Assembly (NCBI RefSeq): GCF_001721045.1
Contig: NZ_MDER01000030.1
Coordinates: forward strand, 124,001-188,000
Direction of reading: 5' to 3'
DNA length: 64,000 bases
Source of the DNA: Paenibacillus nuruki
GTDB lineage: Bacteria > Bacillota > Bacilli > Paenibacillales > Paenibacillaceae
The translations under genes and the position numbers were made by a program. This document shows positions 53,706 to 62,063 of this stretch, in pieces. Within the stretch, counting starts at the first letter, position 1. Each line of letters opens with the position of its first letter. Below the pieces are notes generated by a model, which was not told the DNA's origin, ran no database searches, and saw nothing but the letters and a program-made list of their open reading frames with translations.

Positions 53706-53773
53706 GAAAAAGACCTCTTTTACTTGATCCGCTACCTTACATTCGGTAACAGATCATCAAAGAGGTCTTTTTA
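53706..53773. terminator. Bidirectional long intrinsic terminator
   Basis: AAAAAGACCTCTTT pairs with AAAGAGGTCTTTTT, with inner GATC/GATC and TACC/GGTA helices. It ends both the AbiF gene and the converging rluF gene. Confidence 0.88.
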
Positions 53774-53785
53774 TTTTTCGTTGTA

Positions 53786-54493
53786 TTAGCGTTTTTTCGG
53801 CGTATATTCCAGATCACGGAATAAGCGATTGAGTTCATCAGTCGTCAGGTCACGCCACTTGCCTGTTGGTAAGTTACCCAGACGAATATTCATAATACGT
53901 GTACGGCGTAGCGCACGCACTTCATAACCAAGAGCAGAGCACATCCGGCGAATCTGACGATTCAATCCTTGAGTCAGGATAATTTTAAATACATATTTGG
54001 ATTGTTGAACGACCTGACAAGGCAATGTAACCGTATCGAGAATCTCTACACCAGACGCCATGTTTTTTAGAAAAGAAGGCGTAATCGGTTGATCGACCGT
54101 TACGATATATTCTTTTTCATGTTTATTTTCAGCACGTAAAATTTCGTTGACGATATCGCCATCATTGGTCAGCATAATCAAGCCATCCGAGTCTTTATCG
54201 AGTCGCCCGACATGGAAAATACGTAAAGGATGATTAACAAAATCAACGATATTTCCCCGAATATGACGCTCGGTTGTACTGGTGATGCCCACCGGTTTGT
54301 TAAGCACAATATAGACATTTTCCTGTTCCACTTGGATCGGCTTGCCATTCACTCGAACGTCGTCGCCTTCTTCAACCTGACTTCCAAGCTCTGCAACCAC
54401 ACCATTGATCGTGACAATACCTTCATTGATCCATTTATCAGCACCCCGGCGGGATGTAATTCCAGATTCACTAATATATTTATTGATTCGCAC
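53786..54493 (-). CDS. rluF: 23S rRNA pseudouridine(2604) synthase
   Basis: Isomerises uridine to pseudouridine in 23S rRNA (RluF/RsuA group). 236 residues: N-terminal S4 RNA-binding domain ([22 protein letters not shown]), then the catalytic domain with Asp in [20 protein letters not shown] and the [14 protein letters not shown] segment. I chose GTG 54493 because AAAGGTG lies nine bases upstream; GTG 54505 is less well placed. Confidence 0.9.
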   Translation of the reverse strand: MRINKYISESGITSRRGADKWINEGIVTINGVVAELGSQVEEGDDVRVNGKPIQVEQENVYIVLNKPVGITSTTERHIRGNIVDFVNHPLRIFHVGRLDKDSDGLIMLTNDGDIVNEILRAENKHEKEYIVTVDQPITPSFLKNMASGVEILDTVTLPCQVVQQSKYVFKIILTQGLNRQIRRMCSALGYEVRALRRTRIMNIRLGNLPTGKWRDLTTDELNRLFRDLEYTPKKR

Positions 54494-54609
54494 GTATAAG
54501 CACACCTTTAACTCTAATTTTTGAGTCAGCTATTCTGCTCGAACTCAAGTCTATCTCTACGATACCCTTTTTTGCTGTATTTTAAAAGAATCATTCACAG
54601 ATCTATAGA

Positions 54610-55506
54610 TTATGACTTCGTATGCAAAATATGTTGTAGTGCTTTTTCCAAGCGACCGTATCTGAACATGAATCCTTCTTTGATCAGGCGATTAGGAACC
54701 ACCCAGCGACTTTTAAGTACCAATTCAGGCTCGGTACGGATGATTCGAGCACCTAGATTCAGCATCCATGTGGAAGCAGGCAGACCGCCTTTACGATGCA
54801 TCACTTTGCGCATGGTCGCCATCAGTTCTCGATTGGTGACTGGATTCGGCGACGTACAGTTAAATACTCCTTCAAGAGATTCCCACTCTTGAATAAATAA
54901 AATAATTTGGAATAAATCTTCAACATGAATCCAGCTAAACATCTGCTTGCCTGATCCTTGATGACCCCCTAGTCCAAAGCGAACAAGATTTTGAAAAGGA
55001 GTCATAACCCCGCCGCCTGGGCCCAGTACAATCGCTATTCGTAATGCCGCTTGTCGTGTATGAGGAAGGTTAAACGCGAAAAAAGCTTCTTCCCATGCTT
55101 TGGCAACATCAACTGAAAAGCCAGTTCCGATCTCGCCTTTCGTCTCGGTCATCGGACGATCTTCTGCATGACGATAAATAGTCGCTGTACTGGAATTTAT
55201 CCATACGGCAGGCGGATGTTCACAATCCAAGATAGCGTTTCCAATAGTCTGTGTGGTCTCTACTCGGGAATTCATAATCTCACGTTTGTTCTGCTCGTTA
55301 TAACGACAATTGACCGATTTCCCCGCCAGATTAATCACCATCTCTGCGCCATCTAACGCTTGCACAATCCCTTGATAATCATCCCATGCGATATGTGGAG
55401 ATTGTCTGGAAATGATCTGAACATCTATATCCATAGCTGTAAACTTTTTTTCCAAATACTGCCCGATAAATCCAGTACCGCCTGCTAATACCACTTTACG
55501 TGTCAT
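54610..55506 (-). CDS. TIGR01777 family NAD-dependent epimerase-like oxidoreductase
   Basis: An atypical SDR of 298 residues (YfcH-like). N-terminal VVLAGGTGFIGQYLEKKF, the AEMVINLAGKSVNCRYNE motif typical of this group, and FNCTSPNPVTNRELMATMRK. It has a DUF1731-like C-terminus (LGARIIRTEPELVLKSRWV). Function unknown; some are linked to cell division or chlorophyll pathways in other groups. ATG 55506 is preferred because AGTGAG lies nine bases upstream; ATG 55512 is possible. Confidence 0.88.
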   Translation of the reverse strand: MTRKVVLAGGTGFIGQYLEKKFTAMDIDVQIISRQSPHIAWDDYQGIVQALDGAEMVINLAGKSVNCRYNEQNKREIMNSRVETTQTIGNAILDCEHPPAVWINSSTATIYRHAEDRPMTETKGEIGTGFSVDVAKAWEEAFFAFNLPHTRQAALRIAIVLGPGGGVMTPFQNLVRFGLGGHQGSGKQMFSWIHVEDLFQIILFIQEWESLEGVFNCTSPNPVTNRELMATMRKVMHRKGGLPASTWMLNLGARIIRTEPELVLKSRWVVPNRLIKEGFMFRYGRLEKALQHILHTKS

Positions 55507-55631
55507 CCCCATCAACTCACTTCTATTCAGATATTTTAATCTGCGTGCAAATACCTAATAATATCTATATTTTACACCATTTTATAAGTGTATAACGGTA
55601 AAAAAAGGAAACCACAAGATTCTCATAGCAG

Positions 55632-55660
55632 TTGACAGTCTCTTCAATCGTGTGTACAGT
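55632..55660 (+). promoter_or_regulatory. Sigma-A promoter of the thiamine operon
   Basis: TTGACA (55632-55637), a 17-base spacer, then TACAGT (55655-55660). Transcription would begin about 15-20 bases before the TPP riboswitch. The remainder of 55507-55631 shows nothing I can call. Confidence 0.75.
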
Positions 55661-55683
55661 AAGATGCAAATGAATCGAATGAC

Positions 55684-55772
55684 CACTAGGGGAGCCTTTG
55701 TGTAGGCTGAGACGGGAAGATCCCGGACCCTTGGAACCTGATCTAGTTCATACTAGCGTAGGAAAGTGGAGA
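55684..55772 (+). promoter_or_regulatory. TPP (THI-box) riboswitch
   Basis: The conserved cores are all visible: AGGGGAGCC, GGCTGAGA, GACCCTTGGAACCTGATCT and GCGTAGGAAAGTGG in the normal order and spacing. When thiamine diphosphate binds, the downstream terminator can form and shut the operon off. Confidence 0.95.
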
Positions 55773-55810
55773 CTGTGCAAGAGTACCTGTACAATACGTA
55801 CACCTATTCT

Positions 55811-55837
55811 GCCGCTCCATCACGGGGCGGCTTTTTT
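55811..55837 (+). terminator. Expression-platform terminator of the TPP riboswitch
   Basis: GCCGCTCC (55811-55818) pairs with GGGGCGGC (55824-55831) with one G-U, followed by six Ts. It lies about 90 bases before the tenA start and is likely controlled by the riboswitch. Confidence 0.88.
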
Positions 55838-55925
55838 GCATGTATTTTTCCATATATTCCAGCAGTGGTCCTTCTTTATTAACCAAGCATCGCTCCTGAT
55901 GCTTCAATCTAAGGAGGATACAATT

Positions 55926-56612
55926 ATGACATTTTCACAGGAAATTAGACAGGCAGCAGACCCTATTTTTGAAGCAATTTTTAATCATCCCTTTGTTCAA
56001 GGCATTGCCAAAGGTGATCTGCGTAGTGAGCAGTTAATCCATTATGTAAAACAAGATTTTGAGTATTTGAACTCATTTATGCGTATCTATGGCACAGCGA
56101 TCGCCAAGTGCCCAACACGCGAAGATATGGCGATGTTTAATGAACAGATTTCATTTGTGCTTCATAGTGAAATTCATCCTCATAATAATTTCTGTGATGT
56201 AGCAGGCGTAAGATATGAGGATTTACAAGGATACGCGCTTTCGCCTTCGTCTCATCATTATATTCGTCATATGTTAACGGTAGCTCATGAAGGTGATCTG
56301 GGTGATATTTTGGCTGTATTATTGCCTTGTCCGTGGACATACTGGGAAATTGGTGTGAAATTACTGGAAGAAGTGAAGCCTGATCCATCTCATCCTTTTT
56401 ATGATTGGATCAGCTTCTATGGCAATCGAACAGATACAATAACGCATCAATTTTGCGCTCGCTTAGATCAATGGGCAGAGCAGACGACCCCTGCACATCG
56501 TGCACGTATGAAAGAACATTTTCTACTGAGCTGTCAATTTGAATATATGTTCTGGGATATGGCGTACACGCTACAAGATTGGCCTGTACCGATGGAGGTT
56601 GCACGCGTATGA
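55926..56612 (+). CDS. tenA: Aminopyrimidine aminohydrolase (thiaminase II)
   Basis: Salvages thiamine breakdown products by hydrolysing the amino group of aminopyrimidine to give HMP. 228 residues, all-helical; the conserved FNHPFVQGIAKGDL, YVKQDFEYLNSFM (catalytic Asp) and LLPCPWTYWEIG are visible, with the active Cys in LLSCQFEYMFWDM. AAGGAGGAT precedes ATG 55926. It heads the riboswitch operon and overlaps ykoE by four bases. TenA here takes the place of ykoF in the B. subtilis operon. Confidence 0.93.
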   Translation: MTFSQEIRQAADPIFEAIFNHPFVQGIAKGDLRSEQLIHYVKQDFEYLNSFMRIYGTAIAKCPTREDMAMFNEQISFVLHSEIHPHNNFCDVAGVRYEDLQGYALSPSSHHYIRHMLTVAHEGDLGDILAVLLPCPWTYWEIGVKLLEEVKPDPSHPFYDWISFYGNRTDTITHQFCARLDQWAEQTTPAHRARMKEHFLLSCQFEYMFWDMAYTLQDWPVPMEVARV

Positions 56613-57226
56613 ATGCTCAGCCGATCCATATGACATGGAAAATGAAAGAGGTTGTGTTAACAGTTATTTTAGCTGTAGCTTGCGGTGTGATTTATCTAGG
56701 TTGGTCTACGTTATGGATACCGATCTCAGCACTGGTTGGACCAGTAGGTGCAGGATTTATGTTTGGGATCTGGATTATAGCAAGCCCCATTGTGGCTTAT
56801 ATTATTCGTAAGCCAGGGGCGGCATTGATCGCTGAAGTAGCGGCTGCGGCTGTAGAGCTATTAACCGGTAGTCATTTTGGCTTATCTGCCTTATTGATCG
56901 GTGTGTTTCAAGGGATTGGAGCAGAGATTGCTTTCGCTCTATTTGGCTACAAACGGTATAACTTGATGACTCTCATGTTGTCTGGTGCATTGGCAGCGGT
57001 AGGTGGAGTCCTTTATAACGTTATTGCTAACGGATTCGGTTACTATACAACTCAGGTATTGCTGTTAACGCTGATTATTCAAATGATCAGCGGAATGATT
57101 TTAGGTGGAGGGTTAGCTAAGATTGTCGTAGAAGCTTTGTGCAAAACAGGAGTGCTGGATCAATACGAAATTATGAAAGCACGGCGGAAGAAGGGAAAAC
57201 CTAATGGAATCGCTTCTGGAGTGTAA
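56609..57226 (+). CDS. ykoE: ECF transporter S component, YkoE type (thiamine/HMP)
   Basis: The substrate-binding membrane subunit of an ECF vitamin transporter, 205 residues and about six helices. Segments are VGPVGAGFMFGIWIIASPIVAYIIRKPGAALIAE and FQGIGAEIAFALFGY. GGAGG lies well before ATG 56609, and the start overlaps the tenA stop (ATGA). By homology it binds HMP or thiamine. It overlaps the ATPase gene by 23 bases. Confidence 0.9.
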   Translation: MNAQPIHMTWKMKEVVLTVILAVACGVIYLGWSTLWIPISALVGPVGAGFMFGIWIIASPIVAYIIRKPGAALIAEVAAAAVELLTGSHFGLSALLIGVFQGIGAEIAFALFGYKRYNLMTLMLSGALAAVGGVLYNVIANGFGYYTTQVLLLTLIIQMISGMILGGGLAKIVVEALCKTGVLDQYEIMKARRKKGKPNGIASGV

Positions 57227-58802
57227 AGACCTGTCGGTACGCTTTTATAATCGAGAAGCTAACGTTTTGAACGGTATTGATCTATCGATCTCACGAGGTG
57301 AAAAAGTACTTATTTTGGGACCAAGTGGAAGTGGGAAGTCGACACTATTATCTGTGTTATCAGGCATTATTCCTGAACATGTAGAAGCCGAGGTGGAAGG
57401 TGAGATTCGATTAGCCCCTCAATGTGGAGTGATGTTCCAAGATCCAGATTCCCAGTTCTGTATGCTTCATGTGGATGAAGAGATCGCTTTTAGCTTAGAA
57501 AATCGCTTGATTCCCCGTGCTCAAATGGATGCCATGATAGAGGCTGTCATGAAGCAAGTAGGTCTGGATATAGATGGGCATACGCCGATCGAGACATTGT
57601 CTGGTGGCATGAAGCAACGATTAGCATTAGCATGTCTGTTGGCGCTTGAACCAGAAGTTCTTTTTTTCGATGAACCGACCGCGCAATTAGATCCAGTCAG
57701 TCGTAAAGAAATCTTTCAATTGCTACATGAACTAGCAGATCAGCATGGACAGACAATGGTATTTGTCGAGCACACTTTAGATGGCTGTATACAGTGGATG
57801 GATCGAGTCATTCTTATGAATGCGCAAGGAAGTATGATTGCGCAAGGAGAGCCAGCAGAGATGATCCAGCGATATCGAGCAGAGATGCAAGAAGCAGGTA
57901 TCTGGCAACCCAAATTATTTCCGTATACATGGGACGATGTGCAAGATCATCCTTCGCATCCGTTAGCACAGCGATTGCAACAGACTTTACAACAACGACG
58001 TGCTTCTGCATTAGATGCAGACCAAGAAGGTAAGGGTGGGTCTGCTGTCATCGTAACCGAGCAACTGGATATCGGTTATCGTCAAAAGTCTGTGATGCGT
58101 GATATGAATATCCGTATTCCGTCAGGGGAATGGGTAGCGATTGTCGGTGCGAATGGAAGTGGCAAAAGCACATTTCTCAAAAGCCTGATCCGTCTAGAAC
58201 GTATCCGTAGCGGACAACTTTACTTTCAAGATATCCTTTTGAAAAAGTGGAGTGATCGCGATCTATATGAGCAAGCAGGATTTGTTTTTCAAAATCCTGA
58301 ACTGCAATTTGTGACAGATACTGTATTTGATGAGATTGCTTTTGGAGGACGACAACGCAATTGGAGCGAAGAAGAAGTTCATGCCAGAACGGTAAAGTTG
58401 CTACAGGAATTCGGCTTAGAATCTTATCAGGATCAACATCCATTTACACTCAGTCTGGGGCAAAAGCGGCGCTTGAGTGTAGCGACCATGTTGTTATTTG
58501 ACCAATCTTTACTTCTATTAGATGAACCGACCTTTGGACAAGATGCACGTACATCAGCTGAATTGATCAAGCGATTACAACAACGGCAAGCACAAGGAAC
58601 TACGATTGTGATGGTTACACACGATATGGATCTGGTCGATGAATACGCCAATCGAGTGATTGTGTTTGATCAGGGCAAAGTAATCTATAATGGTGCACCG
58701 TATCATCTATTTACACATCCCGAATCTATCGGTCATCATGCGATTATTGCTCCGCTTCATTATCAACTGATGAAGCCAGAGAAGGAGCGGAGTATTATAT
58801 GA
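57204..58802 (+). CDS. ykoD: ECF transporter ATPase with two fused ABC domains
   Basis: Energises the transporter with two ABC ATPase domains in one chain of 532 residues. Domain 1: Walker A LGPSGSGKS, signature LSGGMKQR, Walker B EVLFFDEPTAQ. Domain 2: Walker A VGANGSGKS, signature LSLGQKRR, Walker B LLLLDEPTFGQ. Both H-loops are present (FVEHT, VTHD). It starts 23 bases inside ykoE and overlaps ykoC by four bases, so stoichiometric expression is expected. Confidence 0.93.
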   Translation: MESLLECKDLSVRFYNREANVLNGIDLSISRGEKVLILGPSGSGKSTLLSVLSGIIPEHVEAEVEGEIRLAPQCGVMFQDPDSQFCMLHVDEEIAFSLENRLIPRAQMDAMIEAVMKQVGLDIDGHTPIETLSGGMKQRLALACLLALEPEVLFFDEPTAQLDPVSRKEIFQLLHELADQHGQTMVFVEHTLDGCIQWMDRVILMNAQGSMIAQGEPAEMIQRYRAEMQEAGIWQPKLFPYTWDDVQDHPSHPLAQRLQQTLQQRRASALDADQEGKGGSAVIVTEQLDIGYRQKSVMRDMNIRIPSGEWVAIVGANGSGKSTFLKSLIRLERIRSGQLYFQDILLKKWSDRDLYEQAGFVFQNPELQFVTDTVFDEIAFGGRQRNWSEEEVHARTVKLLQEFGLESYQDQHPFTLSLGQKRRLSVATMLLFDQSLLLLDEPTFGQDARTSAELIKRLQQRQAQGTTIVMVTHDMDLVDEYANRVIVFDQGKVIYNGAPYHLFTHPESIGHHAIIAPLHYQLMKPEKERSII

Positions 58803-59539
58803 AAAGCAATGACTCCTGGTTATCAACATTGAATCCGACGATCAAGTTGGTAACTCATTTATTAGTGATGTGTGTATTGATGGCGGTGACTGATCCTCGG
58901 ATCACCTTAGCGATCTGGATAGTAGCACTGGTGATTGGATTGACGCTAGGTGGATGGCGTATTCCTTATTTGCTCAAACGGTTATTGCCGTATACGATCT
59001 TTTTTGTCATGATTTTTTGGATGATGGCGGCTTTTGGTAAAGGGGAGCATACTCTGTGGCAATGGGGATGGTTCCATATCACCGAAGAAAGTCTAAACAA
59101 TGGACTAATGATCGCACTTCGTATGCTTGGCTTTGTCACTTATGGCTTGCTGGTCACGTCTACAACCGATCTGACCGCTATGATTATGAGTCTGGTACAT
59201 CAATGCCGATTGTCGCCTAAATGGGCATATGGACTGTTGGCTGGATTTCGCTTTATCCCGCTTTTTCAGACGGAACTAGCTCAAATGAAATCAGCACATA
59301 AGATTAGAGGATATAAGCAGAAGAATAGTTGGAAATCCTTCATCCGCTACGCCCTACCGCTATTCACTCAGGGTATTCGGAAGTCTGAACGAATAGCGAT
59401 AGCTATGGAAGCACGTGGATTCACAGGCACGCGCCAGCGCACGTATTATCTGACTCCGCAATTAACGGGGAAAGATGGATGGTACTGTGGATTATTGTTA
59501 GTAGTTGTTCTGTGTATAGCTGTAGTATTAAAAATATAG
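58799..59539 (+). CDS. ykoC: ECF transporter transmembrane T component
   Basis: The scaffold EcfT subunit, 246 residues with about five helices. The coupling-helix motifs with short Ala-Arg-Gly sequences are visible near the C-terminus (IAMEARGF) and KIRGYK at about residue 165. The start overlaps the ATPase stop (ATGA). It ends the operon before a strong terminator. Confidence 0.92.
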   Translation: MKSNDSWLSTLNPTIKLVTHLLVMCVLMAVTDPRITLAIWIVALVIGLTLGGWRIPYLLKRLLPYTIFFVMIFWMMAAFGKGEHTLWQWGWFHITEESLNNGLMIALRMLGFVTYGLLVTSTTDLTAMIMSLVHQCRLSPKWAYGLLAGFRFIPLFQTELAQMKSAHKIRGYKQKNSWKSFIRYALPLFTQGIRKSERIAIAMEARGFTGTRQRTYYLTPQLTGKDGWYCGLLLVVVLCIAVVLKI

Positions 59540-59542
59540 ATT

Positions 59543-59587
59543 AAAAGAAGGAGCATCTTGTTGTAGTCAAGATGCTCCTTCTTTTAC
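59543..59587 (+). terminator. Intrinsic terminator of the thiamine operon
   Basis: A perfect 18-bp stem pairs AAAAGAAGGAGCATCTTG (59543-59560) with CAAGATGCTCCTTCTTTT (59568-59585) around TTGTAGT. Confidence 0.92.
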
Positions 59588-59673
59588 CTTCTATAGTATT
59601 TGCATGCCGATCACAGCTTATGTAAACTTACTATAATTACCAATAGTCTTTAATAAAAAAAGAGGTGAGCCTT

Positions 59674-59793
59674 TTGCATATCGTATGGAGCAGTTTGTTT
59701 ATTACGATGGGAATACTGATTGCTATCGTTGCACTATTTACATGGATCACAATCACAGCTGTCAGATCCTATCGCAATAAACATAGACATTAA
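59674..59793 (+). CDS. 39-residue single-pass membrane protein
   Basis: A short frame starting TTG 59674, with AGAGGTGAG at 59661-59669 as ribosome site. The product begins MHIVWSSLFITMG; residues about 5-28 form one hydrophobic helix, followed by the basic tail RSYRNKHRH. This is typical of small regulatory or stress membrane proteins, but I recognise no family. It lies between the thiamine terminator and the converging NTF2-like gene. Confidence 0.6.
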   Translation: MHIVWSSLFITMGILIAIVALFTWITITAVRSYRNKHRH

Positions 59794-59807
59794 TCTACAT
59801 AGAAGTA

Positions 59808-60185
59808 TCAATATTTACTAAAAGCATCTTGGTTTTCTTGTACATTTTCTAAATAGACAATCTGACCTTCTTCATTTACACGAGCAATATCAATGCCTGT
59901 TTTGGCATATACGGTTCCTTCGCTCGACATTCCACATACTGCCCAGCGGGATTCGTAGGTTCCGTTGTTTTGCAGTTCCCACGGTTCATGCATATGTTTG
60001 ATATCGATATTATATTGATAGAACATGTCGATAAAGTTTTTGAATCCTTTACGTGATGATCCATTCAATACGATCTCTACATCAGTAATAAATAAATTCA
60101 GTAATTGTTCCATCGCTTGTTCATCAGTACGTGAAGCATCGAATAAGCGAAAATAGTCATTTAGTGTGTGTACTGCGGTTGTCAT
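59808..60185 (-). CDS. NTF2/SnoaL-like protein
   Basis: A 125-residue small cone-shaped barrel protein (nuclear transport factor 2 superfamily). It begins with an HTLNDYFRLFDASRTDEQAM helix and has FITDVEIVLNGSSRKGFKNF, SRWAVCGMSSEGTVYAKTGIDIARV. Some members are isomerases or cyclases, but no catalytic residues can be assigned. AAAGGGAG precedes the ATG. It is divergent from the ArsR regulator, with two operator-like repeats between them, so it is probably its target. Confidence 0.82.
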   Translation of the reverse strand: MTTAVHTLNDYFRLFDASRTDEQAMEQLLNLFITDVEIVLNGSSRKGFKNFIDMFYQYNIDIKHMHEPWELQNNGTYESRWAVCGMSSEGTVYAKTGIDIARVNEEGQIVYLENVQENQDAFSKY

Positions 60186-60237
60186 TTTACAAATCTCCCT
60201 TTGATTAAAAACACAATCATACCGTTATTTTGATTAA

Positions 60238-60259
60238 TAGTTTGATGAAAATCGAACTA
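60238..60259. promoter_or_regulatory. Operator-like inverted repeat 1 (probable ArsR-family site)
   Basis: TAGTTTGAT-GAAA-ATCGAACTA is an almost perfect palindrome (one mismatch per arm). It lies 53 bp upstream of the second copy, five helical turns apart, in the divergent promoter region. Confidence 0.65.
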
Positions 60260-60290
60260 ATAAAGTGTAGCACATTTTCAAAGTAATAAA

Positions 60291-60312
60291 TAGTTCGACC
60301 AAAATCGTACTT
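60291..60312. promoter_or_regulatory. Operator-like repeat 2 (probable ArsR-family site)
   Basis: TAGTTCGAC-CAAA-ATCGTACTT repeats the left arm and centre of the first site (shared TAGTTyGAyNAAAATCG), with a weaker right arm. It lies about 40 bp before the regulator's ATG. Confidence 0.55.
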
Positions 60313-60353
60313 TTCAATTGATAGTTGCTCCAATAAATGATAAGTTGAAGAGT

Positions 60354-60671
60354 ATGAAAATATTAGAAGCTGTAGCACCGACACCAATCAAGCTTGTAGA
60401 CGTATTCAGTGCACTAAGTGATCCTGTGCGACTGAAAATACTACTGTGTCTTGCCCATCATGGAGAAAAAAGCTGTGCAGGTTTTCAGATGAGTCATATT
60501 TCCAAATCAACATTGTCTCATCATGTTAAAATATTACGCGAAATAGGGCTTATCCAATTACGCATCGAAGGCAGACAGCATTTTTATAGCATTTGCCGCA
60601 GTGAGCTAGACACTCAATTTCCCGGATTACTAACATCGATTCTTCAAACCGAAGAAGAAGATCTAGTGTAA
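60354..60671 (+). CDS. ArsR-family HTH transcriptional regulator
   Basis: A 105-residue winged-helix repressor: [20 protein letters not shown], then the recognition helix [20 protein letters not shown] and the wing [12 protein letters not shown]. No ELCVCDL-type metal site is visible, although [12 protein letters not shown] has Cys and His residues in the right zone; the ligand is unknown. ATG 60354 is my choice; TTG 60318 is also open and neither has a strong ribosome site. The two repeats upstream suggest it represses itself and the divergent NTF2-like gene. Confidence 0.85.
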   Translation: MKILEAVAPTPIKLVDVFSALSDPVRLKILLCLAHHGEKSCAGFQMSHISKSTLSHHVKILREIGLIQLRIEGRQHFYSICRSELDTQFPGLLTSILQTEEEDLV

Positions 60672-60714
60672 TCTGTATATTCTCAAATTTATTCGCTTTG
60701 AAAGAAGGTATACC

Positions 60715-61815
60715 ATGAATAAACCGTCCATTTATGGATTAACATTAGATCAATTATCAGCATGGCTAGGTGAACGTGGACATAAGAAATTCCGCGCAAG
60801 TCAAGTCTGGGATTATTTGTATCGTCAGCGTGTAACTGAATTTAATAACATGACTGAAGTGAATCCTGCTTGTATCGCTTTGCTTACCGAGCACTTTGCG
60901 ATTCAAACATTAACCGAACATGTGAAGCAAGAATCTGCCGATGGTACAGTGAAATTTTTGTTCCGTTTGGAAGATGGCAACTTGATCGAAACCGTATTGA
61001 TGCGTCAGAAGTATGGTCAATCGGTCTGTGTCACCACGCAAGTGGGCTGTAATATTGGTTGTAGCTTTTGCGCTAGTGGTCTGATTAAGAAAAGTCGTGA
61101 TCTAACCGCAGGTGAGATTGTCGAGCAGATTATGAAAGTACAATTTCATCTGGATGCAGCCGCGCAAGACCAATTGGTGACTCATATCGTAGTAATGGGT
61201 ATCGGCGAACCATTTGATAATTTTGAAAATATGGTCGATTTCTTGAATATTGTCAAAGACCGCAAAGGTCTGGTGATTGCTCCCAAAAGAATCACTGTAT
61301 CCACCAGTGGCCTACCTGACAAAATTAGAGAATTTGCTGATAGCGATCTACAGGTTAATCTAGCACTTTCGCTCCATGCACCGAATAATGAACTACGTAC
61401 ACGTATTATGAAAATTAACCGTGCGTATCCGCTAGAGCAATTGATGTCTGCTGTAGAATATTATCTGACCAAAACGAATCGCCGTATTATGTTAGAGTAC
61501 ATTTTGCTACGTGATGTGAATGATCATCAAGAACATGCACAGCAATTAGCAGATCTGATCGCTCATATGAACAAATCAGCGAGTGTCAATCTAATCCCTT
61601 ATAATCCGGTCGATGAGCATAGTCAGTATCAACGCAGCTCCCAAGAATCGATTATCACCTTCTATGATACGTTGAAAAAGAATGGTGTGAACTGTACGGT
61701 TCGCTTAGAGCACGGTACAGATATTGATGCCGCTTGCGGACAATTGCGCAGTAAACAGATCAAAAAAGCAGCACAAGCAGAAAAAGAAGAAAATCCAGTG
61801 GTTGTCGGTTCTTAA
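60715..61815 (+). CDS. rlmN: 23S rRNA (adenine(2503)-C(2))-methyltransferase
   Basis: A radical SAM enzyme that methylates A2503 of 23S rRNA and A37 of some tRNAs. 366 residues; the cluster motif [11 protein letters not shown] has the CxxxCxxC pattern, with [35 protein letters not shown] and a late Cys in [10 protein letters not shown]. These residues match RlmN; C8-methylating Cfr cannot be excluded by eye but is less likely from the length. AAAGAAGG precedes the ATG. Confidence 0.92.
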   Translation: MNKPSIYGLTLDQLSAWLGERGHKKFRASQVWDYLYRQRVTEFNNMTEVNPACIALLTEHFAIQTLTEHVKQESADGTVKFLFRLEDGNLIETVLMRQKYGQSVCVTTQVGCNIGCSFCASGLIKKSRDLTAGEIVEQIMKVQFHLDAAAQDQLVTHIVVMGIGEPFDNFENMVDFLNIVKDRKGLVIAPKRITVSTSGLPDKIREFADSDLQVNLALSLHAPNNELRTRIMKINRAYPLEQLMSAVEYYLTKTNRRIMLEYILLRDVNDHQEHAQQLADLIAHMNKSASVNLIPYNPVDEHSQYQRSSQESIITFYDTLKKNGVNCTVRLEHGTDIDAACGQLRSKQIKKAAQAEKEENPVVVGS

Positions 61816-61871
61816 AAAACAGATGGATAAAGCCTTTCTTATCGTTAACTAGATAAATACGTGAAAATGCG

Positions 61872-61902
61872 AGCTGTCGGTCAACTTCGGCAGCTTTTTT
61901 TG
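61872..61902 (+). terminator. Intrinsic terminator after rlmN
   Basis: AGCTGTCG (61872-61879) pairs with CGGCAGCT (61888-61895) with one G-U, followed by seven Ts. Confidence 0.85.
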
Positions 61903-62063
61903 TAATTTATTTTATAATGCATCGATCGTAGCTCAATCATAGTCAGATCGCACATATTGTCGAATTTTAAAAGAAAAAGTAATTATCTATCAAAAGTTAG
62001 CCGATAAATAGAGTATCATCACGAGCTGACGGAAAATAAGAACATATACCATAGGAGAACGAT

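Noticed and set aside
53706-53773. Repeated AAAAAGACCT terminators (50220, 53706, and 46409 on the other strand) as a dispersed repeat element
   Set aside because: Only the stem base is shared and the rest differs; each is well explained as an independent terminator.
56137-56388. Minus-strand open frame inside tenA
   Set aside because: It is antisense to a well-conserved gene and has no ribosome site.
60715-61815. Cfr-type resistance methyltransferase
   Set aside because: Length, motifs and solitary setting fit RlmN; no resistance genes or mobile elements are near.
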